Positions 35,772 to 44,748 of a DNA stretch of 64,000 nt are shown in pieces. The stretch's first letter is position 1, and every line of letters begins with the position of its first letter. The notes beneath the pieces are model-generated. The model saw only the letters and a program-made list of their open reading frames with translations. It made no database searches and had not been told where the DNA came from. The DNA comes from Pseudomonadota bacterium (GTDB lineage: Bacteria > Myxococcota_A > UBA9160 > SZUA-336), in contig QJZC01000062.1 in assembly GCA_003247575.1 (NCBI GenBank), positions 1 to 64,000 of the forward strand, given 5' to 3'. The translations under genes and the position numbers were made by a program.

Positions 35772-37052
35772 GTGCGATCGCGGATACAAATCGCTATCTC
35801 GATCCGTGTGGATCACCCCCTGCTTACACGCGTGACTGTAGCGGCCCGGCTGTGGTGGCATGCCTGCATCTGCGTCATCATCACAGCCGGCGTGCTCGCG
35901 TCGTCGGGCTGCGAGCAACCGGATTCCCCCTCCGATGGCGGCATCGCGCGCGACGAGACCTCCGCCGCTCAGGCCACTCTTCGCATTGGCACCAGTGGGG
36001 ACTACGCTCCGTTCTCACTTGCGGGACGCGGCTTCGACGTAGAAGTCGCGACACGCTTCGCCGAAGCGCGTGGTTATCGCATCGAGTGGGTAGTCTTTCG
36101 CTGGCCCGAGCTCGAGGCGGACGTGCGAGCAGGTCGTTTCGACATCGCGATGAGCGGGATCACGTGGCGGCCGGAGCGAGCGGTGGTGGGGTACATGACC
36201 CGCGCGGTCGCCGTCGGTGGTCCGTGTCTGGTGGGCACGGTCGAGGGGCGGAGGGTTGCCGTCAATCGTGGGGGCGCGCTCGAGCGATTCGCCCGTCGCG
36301 AACTCGCAGATCGCGAACTTCGAGCGACCGAGCGCAATCTCGAGCTTCCGCAGCTCTTGGCTCGCGGTGAGGTGGACGCGATTCTCACCGATAGCTTCGA
36401 GCTCTCATCCTTCCAAGCCGAGCTGGAGGCTGCTCGACCCCAGGGCGCAACCGCTCCAGCATCTGCGGTGCGCTGCTGGCCGGAGCGCGCGCGCAAGGTC
36501 TACTGGGTTGCGCCTGCGCGTGTCGAAGATCTGGCAGTGGAGCTCGATGCCTGGTTGCTGGCATCGGAGTCCGAGCTCGCTCGGCTACGCGTGCGCTGGT
36601 TTGGGGCTGAGAGTTCGCGCGACGAGCTTGATCATCTGATCGATCTGATGGCTCGCAGGCTCGAGCTGATGCCCGCTGTGGGCGCTTGGAAGCGCGCGCG
36701 TGGGCTTCCGCTCGAGGATCTGGAGCGTGAGGCGGTCGTGCTGGAGCGTGTGGCCGAACGCGCACGCAGCCTCGGTCTGCCTGTCGCCCAGGTTCGGGAG
36801 CTCTTCGCGGACCAGATCCAGTGGGCGAAGGAGGTGCAGGGCCGCACCGACGATGCGGCGACCTTGGACCTCGTCGAGGAGCTGCGGCCGCTCTTGCTGC
36901 GGCTCGGGGATCGTACCCTGGAGTCGATCGCACGAGTGCGCTCCGCGGGCGTGACCTCCCCGGAGCCGACCGATCGGCAGCTCGAGCCACTGCGCCCGTG
37001 GCTGCTTCCCTATGAATTACAGGATCTGCGAAATCGGCTGCGCGGCCTGTGA
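35772..37052 (+). CDS. Exported cyclohexadienyl dehydratase-like/chorismate mutase fusion
   Basis: A 426-residue exported protein; the N-terminal helix ends in ASSGC (Cys47, loose lipobox). Residues 68-278 match the PheC branch of family-3 solute-binding proteins: SGDYAPFS, GFDVEVATRFAE, AGRFDIAMSGITWRPERA, AVNRGGALERFA (Glu171 aligns with the catalytic Glu of PheC's NPGGTNE region) and GEVDAILTDSFE. Residues 284-426 match exported AroQ-gamma chorismate mutase: LIDLMARRLELMPAVGAWK (Arg295/296, Lys307), DLEREAVVLERV, then FADQIQWAKEVQ (Gln348). Together they would convert chorismate via prephenate to phenylpyruvate in the periplasm. Activity is not proven, and a simple binding-protein role for the first half remains possible. 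Confidence 0.8.
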   Translation: MRSRIQIAISIRVDHPLLTRVTVAARLWWHACICVIITAGVLASSGCEQPDSPSDGGIARDETSAAQATLRIGTSGDYAPFSLAGRGFDVEVATRFAEARGYRIEWVVFRWPELEADVRAGRFDIAMSGITWRPERAVVGYMTRAVAVGGPCLVGTVEGRRVAVNRGGALERFARRELADRELRATERNLELPQLLARGEVDAILTDSFELSSFQAELEAARPQGATAPASAVRCWPERARKVYWVAPARVEDLAVELDAWLLASESELARLRVRWFGAESSRDELDHLIDLMARRLELMPAVGAWKRARGLPLEDLEREAVVLERVAERARSLGLPVAQVRELFADQIQWAKEVQGRTDDAATLDLVEELRPLLLRLGDRTLESIARVRSAGVTSPEPTDRQLEPLRPWLLPYELQDLRNRLRGL

Positions 37053-37207
37053 GCAATCGAGCCGCAATCCCCTTGGAGATGAGCGGGTTTTCTGTTGAGC
37101 CTTCTGCTTTTACTGGAGAACTTCGCTTGTCTTTCCGCGCCGTCCCTCTGAAAATGGAAAACGGGAGTAGGTATAAGTCAGGGCAGGTCAAGCCATCAAC
37201 GCGGGCC

Positions 37208-37237
37208 ATCAAGGTACCGTCAAGGTGCAATCAAGGT
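37208..37237 (+). promoter_or_regulatory. Three 11-base-spaced direct repeats
   Basis: ATCAAGGT (37208), GTCAAGGT (37219) and ATCAAGGT (37230) recur every 11 bases, one helical turn, about 90-117 bases before the CBS-protein start. Looser TCA-containing copies precede them (37177, 37187, 37195). Eleven-base direct repeats are typical of OmpR/PhoB-type regulators; that assignment is inference. Confidence 0.5.
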
Positions 37238-37324
37238 GGCTACGACGGGCGTCCGTCCGCGGGGCCCTTGCGCCGGTATTCGGGCGCTGGCACCGACGAG
37301 CGTGATGCCTGTGGGAGAGCATCC

Positions 37325-37762
37325 ATGGGCAAGCTAGCAGGCATTCTCGCACGGCGAAATCCGGTGCTCTGTGTTCTCTCCGAGTCCCACAGTGTGTTCC
37401 AGGCTGCGGCCTTGCTCGCCGAGCGAGAGTTGGGTGCGCTCTTGATCGTCGACGCCGAGGGGCGGCTCACTGGGATCTTCAGCGAGCGCGATCTGCTGCG
37501 GCGAGTGATCGCGTTGGGGCGATCGCTCAAGGACACGCGGCTCGCCGAGGTGATGACCCCCGATCCGGTCACGGCGACGCCCGAGGACGATCGTCGGACT
37601 GCTATTTCGAAGATGCGGGCAGCCGGCTGTCGGCATCTGCCCGTGATCGTATCGGGCCAGGTGATGGACATGCTGTCGATGCGCGACCTCTTGTTCGTGG
37701 AGCTCGAGGAGAAGCAGTCCGAGGTCGTCCAGCTGCGCGCATACATCAGCGGGTCCTACTAG
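37325..37762 (+). CDS. CBS-domain pair protein
   Basis: 145 residues from ATG 37325, after GGGAGAG. Two CBS motifs fill the protein: VFQAAALLAERELGALLIVDAEGRLTGIFSERDLLRRV and DRRTAISKMRAAGCRHLPVIVSGQVMDMLSMRDLLF (only parts quoted are continuous in each repeat), joined by VMTPDPVTATPED. Such pairs bind AMP, ATP or SAM between the repeats and act as energy sensors. No enzyme domain is attached. Three 11-base direct repeats in its promoter region suggest response-regulator control. Confidence 0.9.
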   Translation: MGKLAGILARRNPVLCVLSESHSVFQAAALLAERELGALLIVDAEGRLTGIFSERDLLRRVIALGRSLKDTRLAEVMTPDPVTATPEDDRRTAISKMRAAGCRHLPVIVSGQVMDMLSMRDLLFVELEEKQSEVVQLRAYISGSY

Positions 37763-37937
37763 CGCTCGACGGAGCCTTCCTTCGCCCAGTCGGATCGCTA
37801 TGCTAGTTTGCTCGTCGCCGGGAGGTTCTCTCGGGTGCGCGCCGGGTCCCTCTGTGTGCTCCGGTGGAAGCAGGTTCTTCCGCGTCTGGCGTAGCTCTGT
37901 GCGCTCCTACGGCGAAATGGCGGGCACGAGGTAGTTC

Positions 37938-39617
37938 ATGCGGGTGGCTCTCGCCCAGATCGACACCACTGTGGGAGACTTTTCGGGAAACCTCGCGAAG
38001 ATTCGCGAGCGCACCGCCAGCGCGCGAGAGCGCGGCGCCGACCTGATCGTCTTTCCTGAGCTCGCGGTATGCGGATATCCGCCGCTCGACCTGCTCGATC
38101 GGCACAGCTTCTTGGCGGGGAACGAACGCAGCCTGGAGGCGCTCGCGGCCGAGGCGAGCGACATCGCAATCGTGCTCGGCGCTGTCGTTCCCGCCCCGGA
38201 TCGCCGACCGCATCCGGTGGCCAACGCGGCGGTCGCGTTGGCCGAGGGGCGGATCGCGCACGTCCAGTTCAAGACACTCCTGCCGACGTACGACGTCTTC
38301 GACGAAGCGCGATACTTCGCTCCTGCCCGGGAGCGCACGCTCTGGAGCTTCCGAGGGACGCAGATTGGACTGACGGTCTGTGAGGATGTGTGGAGTGGCG
38401 AGTTCTGGGGGGGGCGGCGTCCGTATGACCTGGATCCGGTCCAGGAGCTGGCGAGGGCCGGCGCGGACCTGATCATCAATGTCTCGGCCTCGCCGTTCGA
38501 GCATCGAAAGCTCGCCCTGCGCGCGGCCATGCTGTCGGATGCGGCGCGACGGCACCGCGTTCCCATCGTCTTCGTGAATCTCGTCGGCGCCAACGATGAG
38601 CTGATCTTCGATGGCGCCAGCTTCGCAGTCTCGGCGCGTGGCGATGTCCACGGCTGCCTGCCGGCCTTCGAAGAATCGCTCCGTGTGATCGATCCGTTCT
38701 CGGAGCTCGAGACTCAGCATGAAGGCGCGCCTCGGGCGCCGCGTGTAGACACGTTCGAGGGCTCTTCCGATGCGAGCGTTCTGGAAGAAGCGTTGGTCGT
38801 CGGCATTCGCGGCTACATGCACAAGCAGTCCTTCGCGCGCGTGGTCGTCGGGCTGTCCGGTGGGATCGATTCTGCCGTGACCGCGCACTTGGCCGTGCGA
38901 GCGCTCGGTGCCGAGAACGTGCTCGGTGTGCTGATGCCTGGACCGTACTCGTCGGATCACAGCATCGAGGATGCGCGGGAGCTCGCGACCCACCTCGGAA
39001 TCGAGAGCCGTCTGGTTCCCATTCACGGGATCTTCGAGTCCTTCCTGACGAGCTTCCGTGGACTGCTCGGAGAACATGCCGACTACGGACTGACACAGGA
39101 GAATGTTCAGGCGCGTGTGCGTGGTGCGCTGTTGATGGCCGTGAGCAACTTCGAGCACCGAATCGTCCTGGCGACTGGAAACAAGAGCGAGCTCTCGGTG
39201 GGCTATACCACGTTGTATGGAGACTTGGTGGGGGGCGTGGCCGTTTTGGGAGATGTACTGAAGCGAGACGTCTATGCGCTCGCTCGCTTTGCGAATCGCG
39301 CGTCCGAGGTGATTCCGTGGCGCACCATCGAGAAGCCCCCGTCAGCTGAGCTTCGCCCGAACCAGGTGGACGCGGACTCGCTGCCTGCTTACGATGCACT
39401 CGACGAAGTGCTCTGTCAGGTGCTCGAGCGAGGTGCGTCTCCCGAGCAGCTCCTCGAGCGAACGAGCGATCGGGACACCCTCGACTGGGTACTGCGAGCG
39501 CTGGATCGTTCCGAATACAAGCGTCGCCAGGCTCCCATCATTCTGCGCGTGAGCCCAAAGGCCTTTGGGATCGGCCGGCGCATCCCGATTGCGCAACGCT
39601 GCGGTTGGTGGCAATGA
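37938..39617 (+). CDS. nadE: Glutamine-dependent NAD+ synthetase
   Basis: It amidates nicotinate adenine dinucleotide to NAD+. The N-terminal nitrilase-type glutaminase domain has the catalytic triad Glu41 (FPELAV), Lys112 (QFKTLLPTYD) and Cys148 (TVCEDVW). The C-terminal synthetase domain has the PP-loop VGLSGGIDSAVTAHLA, TGNKSELSVGYTTLYGD and the KPPSAELRPNQ segment. The length of 559 residues is normal for the two-domain form. Its stop overlaps the start of the metalloprotease-like gene (ATGA). Confidence 0.97.
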   Translation: MRVALAQIDTTVGDFSGNLAKIRERTASARERGADLIVFPELAVCGYPPLDLLDRHSFLAGNERSLEALAAEASDIAIVLGAVVPAPDRRPHPVANAAVALAEGRIAHVQFKTLLPTYDVFDEARYFAPARERTLWSFRGTQIGLTVCEDVWSGEFWGGRRPYDLDPVQELARAGADLIINVSASPFEHRKLALRAAMLSDAARRHRVPIVFVNLVGANDELIFDGASFAVSARGDVHGCLPAFEESLRVIDPFSELETQHEGAPRAPRVDTFEGSSDASVLEEALVVGIRGYMHKQSFARVVVGLSGGIDSAVTAHLAVRALGAENVLGVLMPGPYSSDHSIEDARELATHLGIESRLVPIHGIFESFLTSFRGLLGEHADYGLTQENVQARVRGALLMAVSNFEHRIVLATGNKSELSVGYTTLYGDLVGGVAVLGDVLKRDVYALARFANRASEVIPWRTIEKPPSAELRPNQVDADSLPAYDALDEVLCQVLERGASPEQLLERTSDRDTLDWVLRALDRSEYKRRQAPIILRVSPKAFGIGRRIPIAQRCGWWQ

Positions 39618-41038
39618 TCGCAGCCCGTCGGCTCGCGCTGCTCGTGGGAGTCCTGCTCTTTGCGCTTCATGGAGGTGGCGGCGGATGCAGCGCCGGCGAG
39701 CCTGCAGCGGGAGCACGCACCAAGCCTATCGCGCCAGCTGCGACGTTCGATGGTCCGGCTCCGATCGTACGCGGGTTCCGCGATGCCGGCGATGTTCCCG
39801 AGTGGATGAGTCAGGCCGAAGAGCTGCGTAGCCTACGCTTTCGTCACTCGATATCGGTCCACCCCCTCGTGCGCTCCGAGATCGCAGCGACGATTCGTGC
39901 AGAGATCGAAGCGCAGATGCCCGAGGACGAGGTCGAGGCATATCGCGATGCATATGTGGCGCTGGGTGCGCTCCCGCGGGGCCACGATCTCGTACAGACC
40001 TTCAGCGAGATCTACGGAAAACAAATGGTGGGCCGCTACAGCCGACGCGAGGGGGCTTTGTATCTGCTCGAGGGTGAATCCGCGGGCGGTTACTCGCGTG
40101 AAACTGTCGCCGTGCACGAGCTCGTGCACGCGCTTCAGGACCAGAACTTCGGCCGCGCGATGGCTCTGTCGGAGGAACTCGAGCACAACGACGATCTGGT
40201 CTCGGCGCTGGCGGGAGTGATCGAGGGGGATGCAACCTTTACGATGCTCGGCGCGAGAGATCTCGACCCGACTACGGAGAGAACCCTTGCTGCGGCTGCC
40301 GAGTTTCGCGATGGGATGTTGCAGGAGTTGTCCCTCAGGGTGGGCCCCCTCGCGCGCGCTCCACGCCTGATCCAAATCTCTGTTATTTATCCGTACGCAT
40401 ACGGCGTCGTGCTGGCCGCACATCGCTTTCTGGAGCGTGGCAACGCTGGGCTGGATGACCTTTTGGGCAATGCCCCGCTGTCCACTCTGGAGCTGCTCTA
40501 CAGTGAACCGGGCGAACGCCGTCCGATAGAGGTGGAGTTCATCGAGCTTCCTCTCGAGGGTTGGACGGCTCGACTCGAGCCGCAGGGGTGCCGCCTGGGG
40601 CATCACAACGTGGCTGGCAGCCTGACCCTGCGCACGCTCTTCGATGACTATGATGTGGCCGACGCAAGAGGGCTCGAAGCTCACTGGAGAGGCGACCGGT
40701 TTCTCCATGTAGAGTGCCCCAGCGGTACTGAGCTGCTCTGGATCTCGCGCTGGGACACGGAAGCTTCGGCCGCACGCTTTGCCGCTGCCTATCGGTCGAT
40801 TGCCTCGCGCATCTCGGAGCGGGCTCGCCTGGCTGAAATTCCGCGGATACTGGAGCGTGGCAGATCGGTGATCGCGCTGACACCGGGACTGGACTCGCTG
40901 GCCCCAGATCTGATGGACCAGATCGAGATTCGCGGCTATCGCAATTTCGAACAGTGGATTTCGCAAGGGTGTTTCGGAGAGGGCGGGGGTTGCCCCGTAG
41001 ATATTGGACGAGGGGCGGTTCCGCTAGCGACGCCTTGA
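39614..41038 (+). CDS. Exported HExxH metalloprotease-like protein
   Basis: 474 residues from ATG 39614, which overlaps the nadE stop as ATGA. The N-terminus is a signal peptide (LALLVGVLLFAL) ending in a Gly-rich GGGGGC that could be lipidated, although the lipobox is poor. The zinc motif is VAVHELVHALQDQNF with ALAGVIEGDATF some 40 residues later, where Glu is a likely third ligand. This HExxH...EGDA layout matches a little-studied family of exported bacterial metallopeptidases. The substrate is unknown. Coupling to nadE looks positional, not functional. Confidence 0.75.
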   Translation: MIAARRLALLVGVLLFALHGGGGGCSAGEPAAGARTKPIAPAATFDGPAPIVRGFRDAGDVPEWMSQAEELRSLRFRHSISVHPLVRSEIAATIRAEIEAQMPEDEVEAYRDAYVALGALPRGHDLVQTFSEIYGKQMVGRYSRREGALYLLEGESAGGYSRETVAVHELVHALQDQNFGRAMALSEELEHNDDLVSALAGVIEGDATFTMLGARDLDPTTERTLAAAAEFRDGMLQELSLRVGPLARAPRLIQISVIYPYAYGVVLAAHRFLERGNAGLDDLLGNAPLSTLELLYSEPGERRPIEVEFIELPLEGWTARLEPQGCRLGHHNVAGSLTLRTLFDDYDVADARGLEAHWRGDRFLHVECPSGTELLWISRWDTEASAARFAAAYRSIASRISERARLAEIPRILERGRSVIALTPGLDSLAPDLMDQIEIRGYRNFEQWISQGCFGEGGGCPVDIGRGAVPLATP

Positions 41039-41162
41039 CAGGTGCCGGGATATGATTGCAAATCCATGGAGTCCAGAGAAAGTCTGCTCGTGACCCCGGT
41101 CGCTTGGCTGGGGGCTGCAGGTAGCTGTTTGGGCGCGGGACACAAGGTCGAAAGGGTAGGGC

Positions 41163-42254
41163 ATGTCGGAGATCCGGGTCGCGATCGTGGGCGTGGGCAA
41201 CTGTGCGAGCTCCCTCGTGCAGGGAGTCCACTATTACGCAGACGCCAAGCCGGATGAGCCCAGCGGTCTGATGCACTGGCAGCTCGGGGGCTATGTGCCC
41301 GGCGACATTCGCGTCGTGGCCGCCTTCGATGTAGATCGCCGCAAGGTCGGGACGGATCTCTCCGAGGCGATCTTTGCAGAACCCAACTGCACGGCCGTGT
41401 TTCATGCCGATGTGCCGCAGTCGGGTGTCGTCGTGCGCATGGGGCGAATTCTCGATGGGGTTTCGGAGCACATGCGCGAGCATCCTCCGCATCGCTCCTT
41501 CGTGATCGCGGAGGAGGCCGAGCCGGATCGAGCGGCGATCGTGCAGGCGCTGCGCGAGTCGGGTGCCGAGCTCCTGCTGAACTATCTTCCGGTAGGCTCC
41601 GAGCAGGCGACGCGTTTCTATGCGGAGTGTGCGCTGGACGCGGGATTGGGCTTCATCAACAATATTCCCGTCTTCATTGCGAGCGATCCAGAGTGGGTGC
41701 GTCGCTTCGAGGAGCGGGGGTTGCCGCTCATCGGGGACGACATTAAGGCGCAGCTGGGTGCCACCATCACGCATCGTGCGCTGGCCGAGCTGTTTCACCG
41801 TCGCGGTGTGCGCCTGGAGCGGACGTATCAGCTGAACACAGGCGGCAATACCGACTTCCTGAACATGTTGAATCGCGCGCGCCTCCAGTCGAAGAAGCAG
41901 TCGAAAACCGAGGCGGTCCAATCCGTCGCGGGGCGCCGGCTGGATGCGGATGACATCCACGTAGGCCCGAGTGACTACGTCCCTTGGCAGAATGACAACA
42001 AGGTCTGCTTCATCCGACTCGAAGGCAAGCTGTTCGGCGACGTCCCCATGCACCTGGAGCTGCGGCTCTCGGTCGAGGATTCACCTAACTCGGCTGGAGT
42101 TGCCGTCGACGCGATCCGCTGTGCGAAGCTCGCATTGGAGCGGGGCCAGGGCGGAGTCCTCGTGGGTCCGTCCGCGTTCTTCTGCAAGCACCCGCCGGAG
42201 CAGTTCACCGACGAGCAGGCCTTTCAGCTCACCGAGGGATTCATCCGAGACTGA
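41163..42254 (+). CDS. ino1: Inositol-3-phosphate synthase
   Basis: It converts glucose-6-phosphate to L-myo-inositol-1-phosphate using NAD+. The 363-residue protein is of the short prokaryotic type: VAIVGVGNCASSLVQGVHYY for NAD, PVGSEQATRFYAECAL, FINNIPVFIAS, IGDDIKAQLGATITHR (catalytic Lys region), TYQLNTGGNTDFLNML and KVCFIRLEGKLFGD. The product feeds phosphatidylinositol or inositol-derived solutes. A TTGACA-like box at 41035-41040 lies about 120 bases upstream, but the -10 is weak. Confidence 0.95.
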   Translation: MSEIRVAIVGVGNCASSLVQGVHYYADAKPDEPSGLMHWQLGGYVPGDIRVVAAFDVDRRKVGTDLSEAIFAEPNCTAVFHADVPQSGVVVRMGRILDGVSEHMREHPPHRSFVIAEEAEPDRAAIVQALRESGAELLLNYLPVGSEQATRFYAECALDAGLGFINNIPVFIASDPEWVRRFEERGLPLIGDDIKAQLGATITHRALAELFHRRGVRLERTYQLNTGGNTDFLNMLNRARLQSKKQSKTEAVQSVAGRRLDADDIHVGPSDYVPWQNDNKVCFIRLEGKLFGDVPMHLELRLSVEDSPNSAGVAVDAIRCAKLALERGQGGVLVGPSAFFCKHPPEQFTDEQAFQLTEGFIRD

Positions 42255-42457
42255 GCCTGCTGTGCGAGCCGCGCGTGGGGGCATCGGACGTGCGACTGCC
42301 GGCCCAGCTGCACGCTTGCGCGGAGGGAATCGGTAGTTGCCCTGCACGTCTACCGTAGCTGGGCCGAGCGCCGCGGCGACCGTGCGCGCAATCCTTGTCC
42401 TGGGGTGCGCTCGAGAGGGCTCCAGCGAATCGTTCCGCCGTTCGGAGAGAGGATGCC

Positions 42458-43213
42458 ATGCTGCCTCTGCGTGACGATAATCCGCACTTTCTGACGCCGT
42501 TTGTCACTCTGCTGCTAATCGCGTCGAACGTGGCGGTCTGGACCTTCGTCCAGGGCTTCGGCAGCGAGCCTCAGCTGGTGCGATCGGTGTGTGAGCTGGG
42601 CCTGATCCCGGCTGCGCTCCTGGGCGGATCTGCGAGCGGAAGTGGAATCTGTCAGGGGCTGCCTGCGGGCGGTGTCGGCACGCTCTTATCGTCGATGTTC
42701 CTGCACGGAGGGCTGGGGCACATTGCCGGCAACATGTGGTTCCTCTGGATCTTCGGGAACAACGTCGAAGACTCGATGGGGCACGTGCGGTTCTCCTGCT
42801 TCTACGTCCTGTGCGGTCTGGTGGCGGCCTTCGCTCAGATTCTGGTCGAGCCGCGCGCGACGGTGCCCATGGTCGGCGCGTCGGGAGCGATCGGTGGAGT
42901 GATGGGTGCGTATCTGGTCCTCTACCCACGCGTTCGAGTACACATGCTCGGCTTCTTCGGAATCCCGTTCACGTTCTCGATGCCGGCGCTCTGGATGCTC
43001 GGCTACTGGTTCGCGATCCAGCTCGTGAGCGGATACTTTTCGCTCCAACTCGGAGCTGCGGGACAGGGTGTCGCATTCTGGGCGCACATCGGTGGCTTCG
43101 CAGCCGGTGTGCTGATGATTCCACTCTTCCGAGTGCGGGAGCTCGTGGAGCGTCACCCGTGTTACGGGTGGACGCGGGAGCGGAGCCGATCCCCATGGGA
43201 GCGCCGATACTGA
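42458..43213 (+). CDS. Rhomboid family intramembrane serine protease
   Basis: 251 residues from ATG 42458, preceded by GGAGAGAGG. Six or so hydrophobic helices with the rhomboid motifs: HGGLGHIAGNMWFLWIFG in the L1/TM2 region, catalytic Ser142 in GASGAIGG and catalytic His210 in WAHIGGFAAG. It would cleave membrane-protein substrates within the inner membrane. The C-terminal tail is short and basic. The substrate is unknown. It converges on leuB with 12 bases between. Confidence 0.95.
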   Translation: MLPLRDDNPHFLTPFVTLLLIASNVAVWTFVQGFGSEPQLVRSVCELGLIPAALLGGSASGSGICQGLPAGGVGTLLSSMFLHGGLGHIAGNMWFLWIFGNNVEDSMGHVRFSCFYVLCGLVAAFAQILVEPRATVPMVGASGAIGGVMGAYLVLYPRVRVHMLGFFGIPFTFSMPALWMLGYWFAIQLVSGYFSLQLGAAGQGVAFWAHIGGFAAGVLMIPLFRVRELVERHPCYGWTRERSRSPWERRY

Positions 43214-43225
43214 TTAGGTGACGGG

Positions 43226-44317
43226 CTAGCCCTCGAGCTGGTCGAGCACGGCCTGTGCCATCTCGCGCGTGGAAACTCCCGATCCCGAGCCGGCGAGATC
43301 CGCCGTACGCAATCCAGTGCGGATGGTGGCGTCTACGGCCGACTCGAGCGCCTGAGCTTCCTTCTCGAGGTTGCAGGAGTGCCTGAGTAGCAACGCAGCG
43401 CACAGGAACATGGCGAGAGGATTCGCGATGCCGCGCCCTGCGATGTCTGGGGCCGATCCGTGAATCGGTTCGTACATGCCGAGACCGCTACCGTCGGGGC
43501 GCCTCGCGCCGAGCGAGGCGGAGGGCAACAGTCCCATCGAGCCGGTCAGCATGGAGGCCTCGTCCGTGATGATGTCGCCGAACATGTTGCCCGAGATGAC
43601 CACGTCGAAGCTGTTTGGACGCCGGATCAGGTGCATCGTCATCGCATCGACGAGCACGTTCTGGAGCTCGACGTCTTGGAAGTCCGCGTGCACTTCCTGG
43701 ACGACCTCGCGCCAAAGGCGAGAGGAGTCGAGCACATTGGCTTTGTCCACGCTGGTCAGCCTCTTCTTGCGTTCGCGTGCGAGCTCGAAGCCCAAGCGGG
43801 CGATGCGTCGGACCTCATGCTCGTTGTAGTACATGGTATCGATCGCCTCGCGACGGCCATCGACCACACGGCGCTCGCGCGGCTTGCCGAAGTAGATCCC
43901 GCTCGTCAGCTCTCGAATGACGAGGATGTCCACACCTTCGAGGACTTCGGGCTTGAGGGTCGACGCGCCGATCAGGGACGGGTGCGGCTGCACCGGCCGC
44001 AGGTTGGCCCAGAGATCCAGATCTGAGCGAAGCGCCAGCAATCCCTGCTCGGGGCGTACGCTTGCGCCGGGGTCATCCCACTTCGGGCCGCCCACCGCTC
44101 CGAACAGGATCGCGTGGGCCTCCTTCGCTGCGCGCAAGGTCGAGTCGCGAATGGCGCAGCCGTGTGCATCGATCGCACAGCCCCCAACCAGGTCGTGCTC
44201 GAAGCGGAAGCTGTGGCCGAAGCGCCTGCCGATCGCCTCCAGCGCGCGGAGGCCTTCACTCGTGACTTCGGGCCCGATGCCGTCTCCAGGCAGAACTAGG
44301 ATGTCGAAGTTGGCCAT
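43226..44317 (-). CDS. leuB: 3-Isopropylmalate dehydrogenase
   Basis: The third step of leucine synthesis, oxidative decarboxylation of 3-isopropylmalate with NAD+. The 363-residue protein has LPGDGIGPEVTSEGLRAL, AVGGPKWDD, RELTSGIYFGKPRER, the catalytic Tyr in DTMYYNEHEVRRI, the catalytic Lys in SVDKANVLDSSRLW, the NMFGDIITDEAS metal-ligand Asp region and EPIHGSAPDIAGRG. It stands alone; leuA, leuC and leuD are not in the window. It is divergent from the dihaem oxidoreductase. Confidence 0.97.
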   Translation of the reverse strand: MANFDILVLPGDGIGPEVTSEGLRALEAIGRRFGHSFRFEHDLVGGCAIDAHGCAIRDSTLRAAKEAHAILFGAVGGPKWDDPGASVRPEQGLLALRSDLDLWANLRPVQPHPSLIGASTLKPEVLEGVDILVIRELTSGIYFGKPRERRVVDGRREAIDTMYYNEHEVRRIARLGFELARERKKRLTSVDKANVLDSSRLWREVVQEVHADFQDVELQNVLVDAMTMHLIRRPNSFDVVISGNMFGDIITDEASMLTGSMGLLPSASLGARRPDGSGLGMYEPIHGSAPDIAGRGIANPLAMFLCAALLLRHSCNLEKEAQALESAVDATIRTGLRTADLAGSGSGVSTREMAQAVLDQLEG

Positions 44318-44748
44318 CGATACTCTCCTTCACTCTCGGGTTCGGGCGGGGCCGAACGCCAGTGGCGCGGCGATTCTAACCCGGTGGACGCGCCGTGACA
44401 GGTGGCCCGTAGCGGGATCCGTCACGTCCGATCGTTCGGTCTAGATTGGAGCCCCGACCGGTGGAGAGCCGGACAAGCGAAGCCCCACAGGATCGCAGAC
44501 TTACTTAATCAATGCTTCATGTGAGTGTGCCTTGAGCTCAGTAGACACAATATGGTGGAATAGAGCCGACGTACGGAAGTTTTGTGGTCTAGTTGTCTTT
44601 GGGGGGCAACTGCCTATTTTTTCGGGATTCCGTGCGCATTTGGATTGCTCATCTGCGCCGTAGACCGGCGCCTCTGGGGGCACAGCGCATCATCGTGCGA
44701 CTTGCATGAGTCGCTCTCTCCGGCCGTGGGAGCAATCTGGGGAGAGAC
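44318..44748. other. AT-richer leader/intergenic region
   Basis: Between leuB and the dihaem oxidoreductase. From about 44490 to 44640 the DNA is clearly poorer in G+C than its surroundings. It contains a small CCGG-stem (44458-44472) and a complete intrinsic terminator facing the downstream gene. No open frame is convincing. It may be an attenuated leader or a small RNA. Confidence 0.5.
44591..44622 (+). terminator. Intrinsic terminator upstream of the dihaem gene
   Basis: AGTTGTC (44591-44597) pairs with GGCAACT (44605-44611) around a 7-base loop, with one G-T pair, followed within five bases by six T (44617-44622). It points rightward; there is no T tract on the other strand. No coding gene ends before it, so it should end a leader or small RNA. 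Confidence 0.7.

Noticed and set aside
44440..44500. Known riboswitch (c-di-GMP, glycine or cobalamin type) before the dihaem gene
   Set aside because: Short similarities such as GGAGAG and CGAAGCC occur, but the conserved aptamer cores are not present in order.
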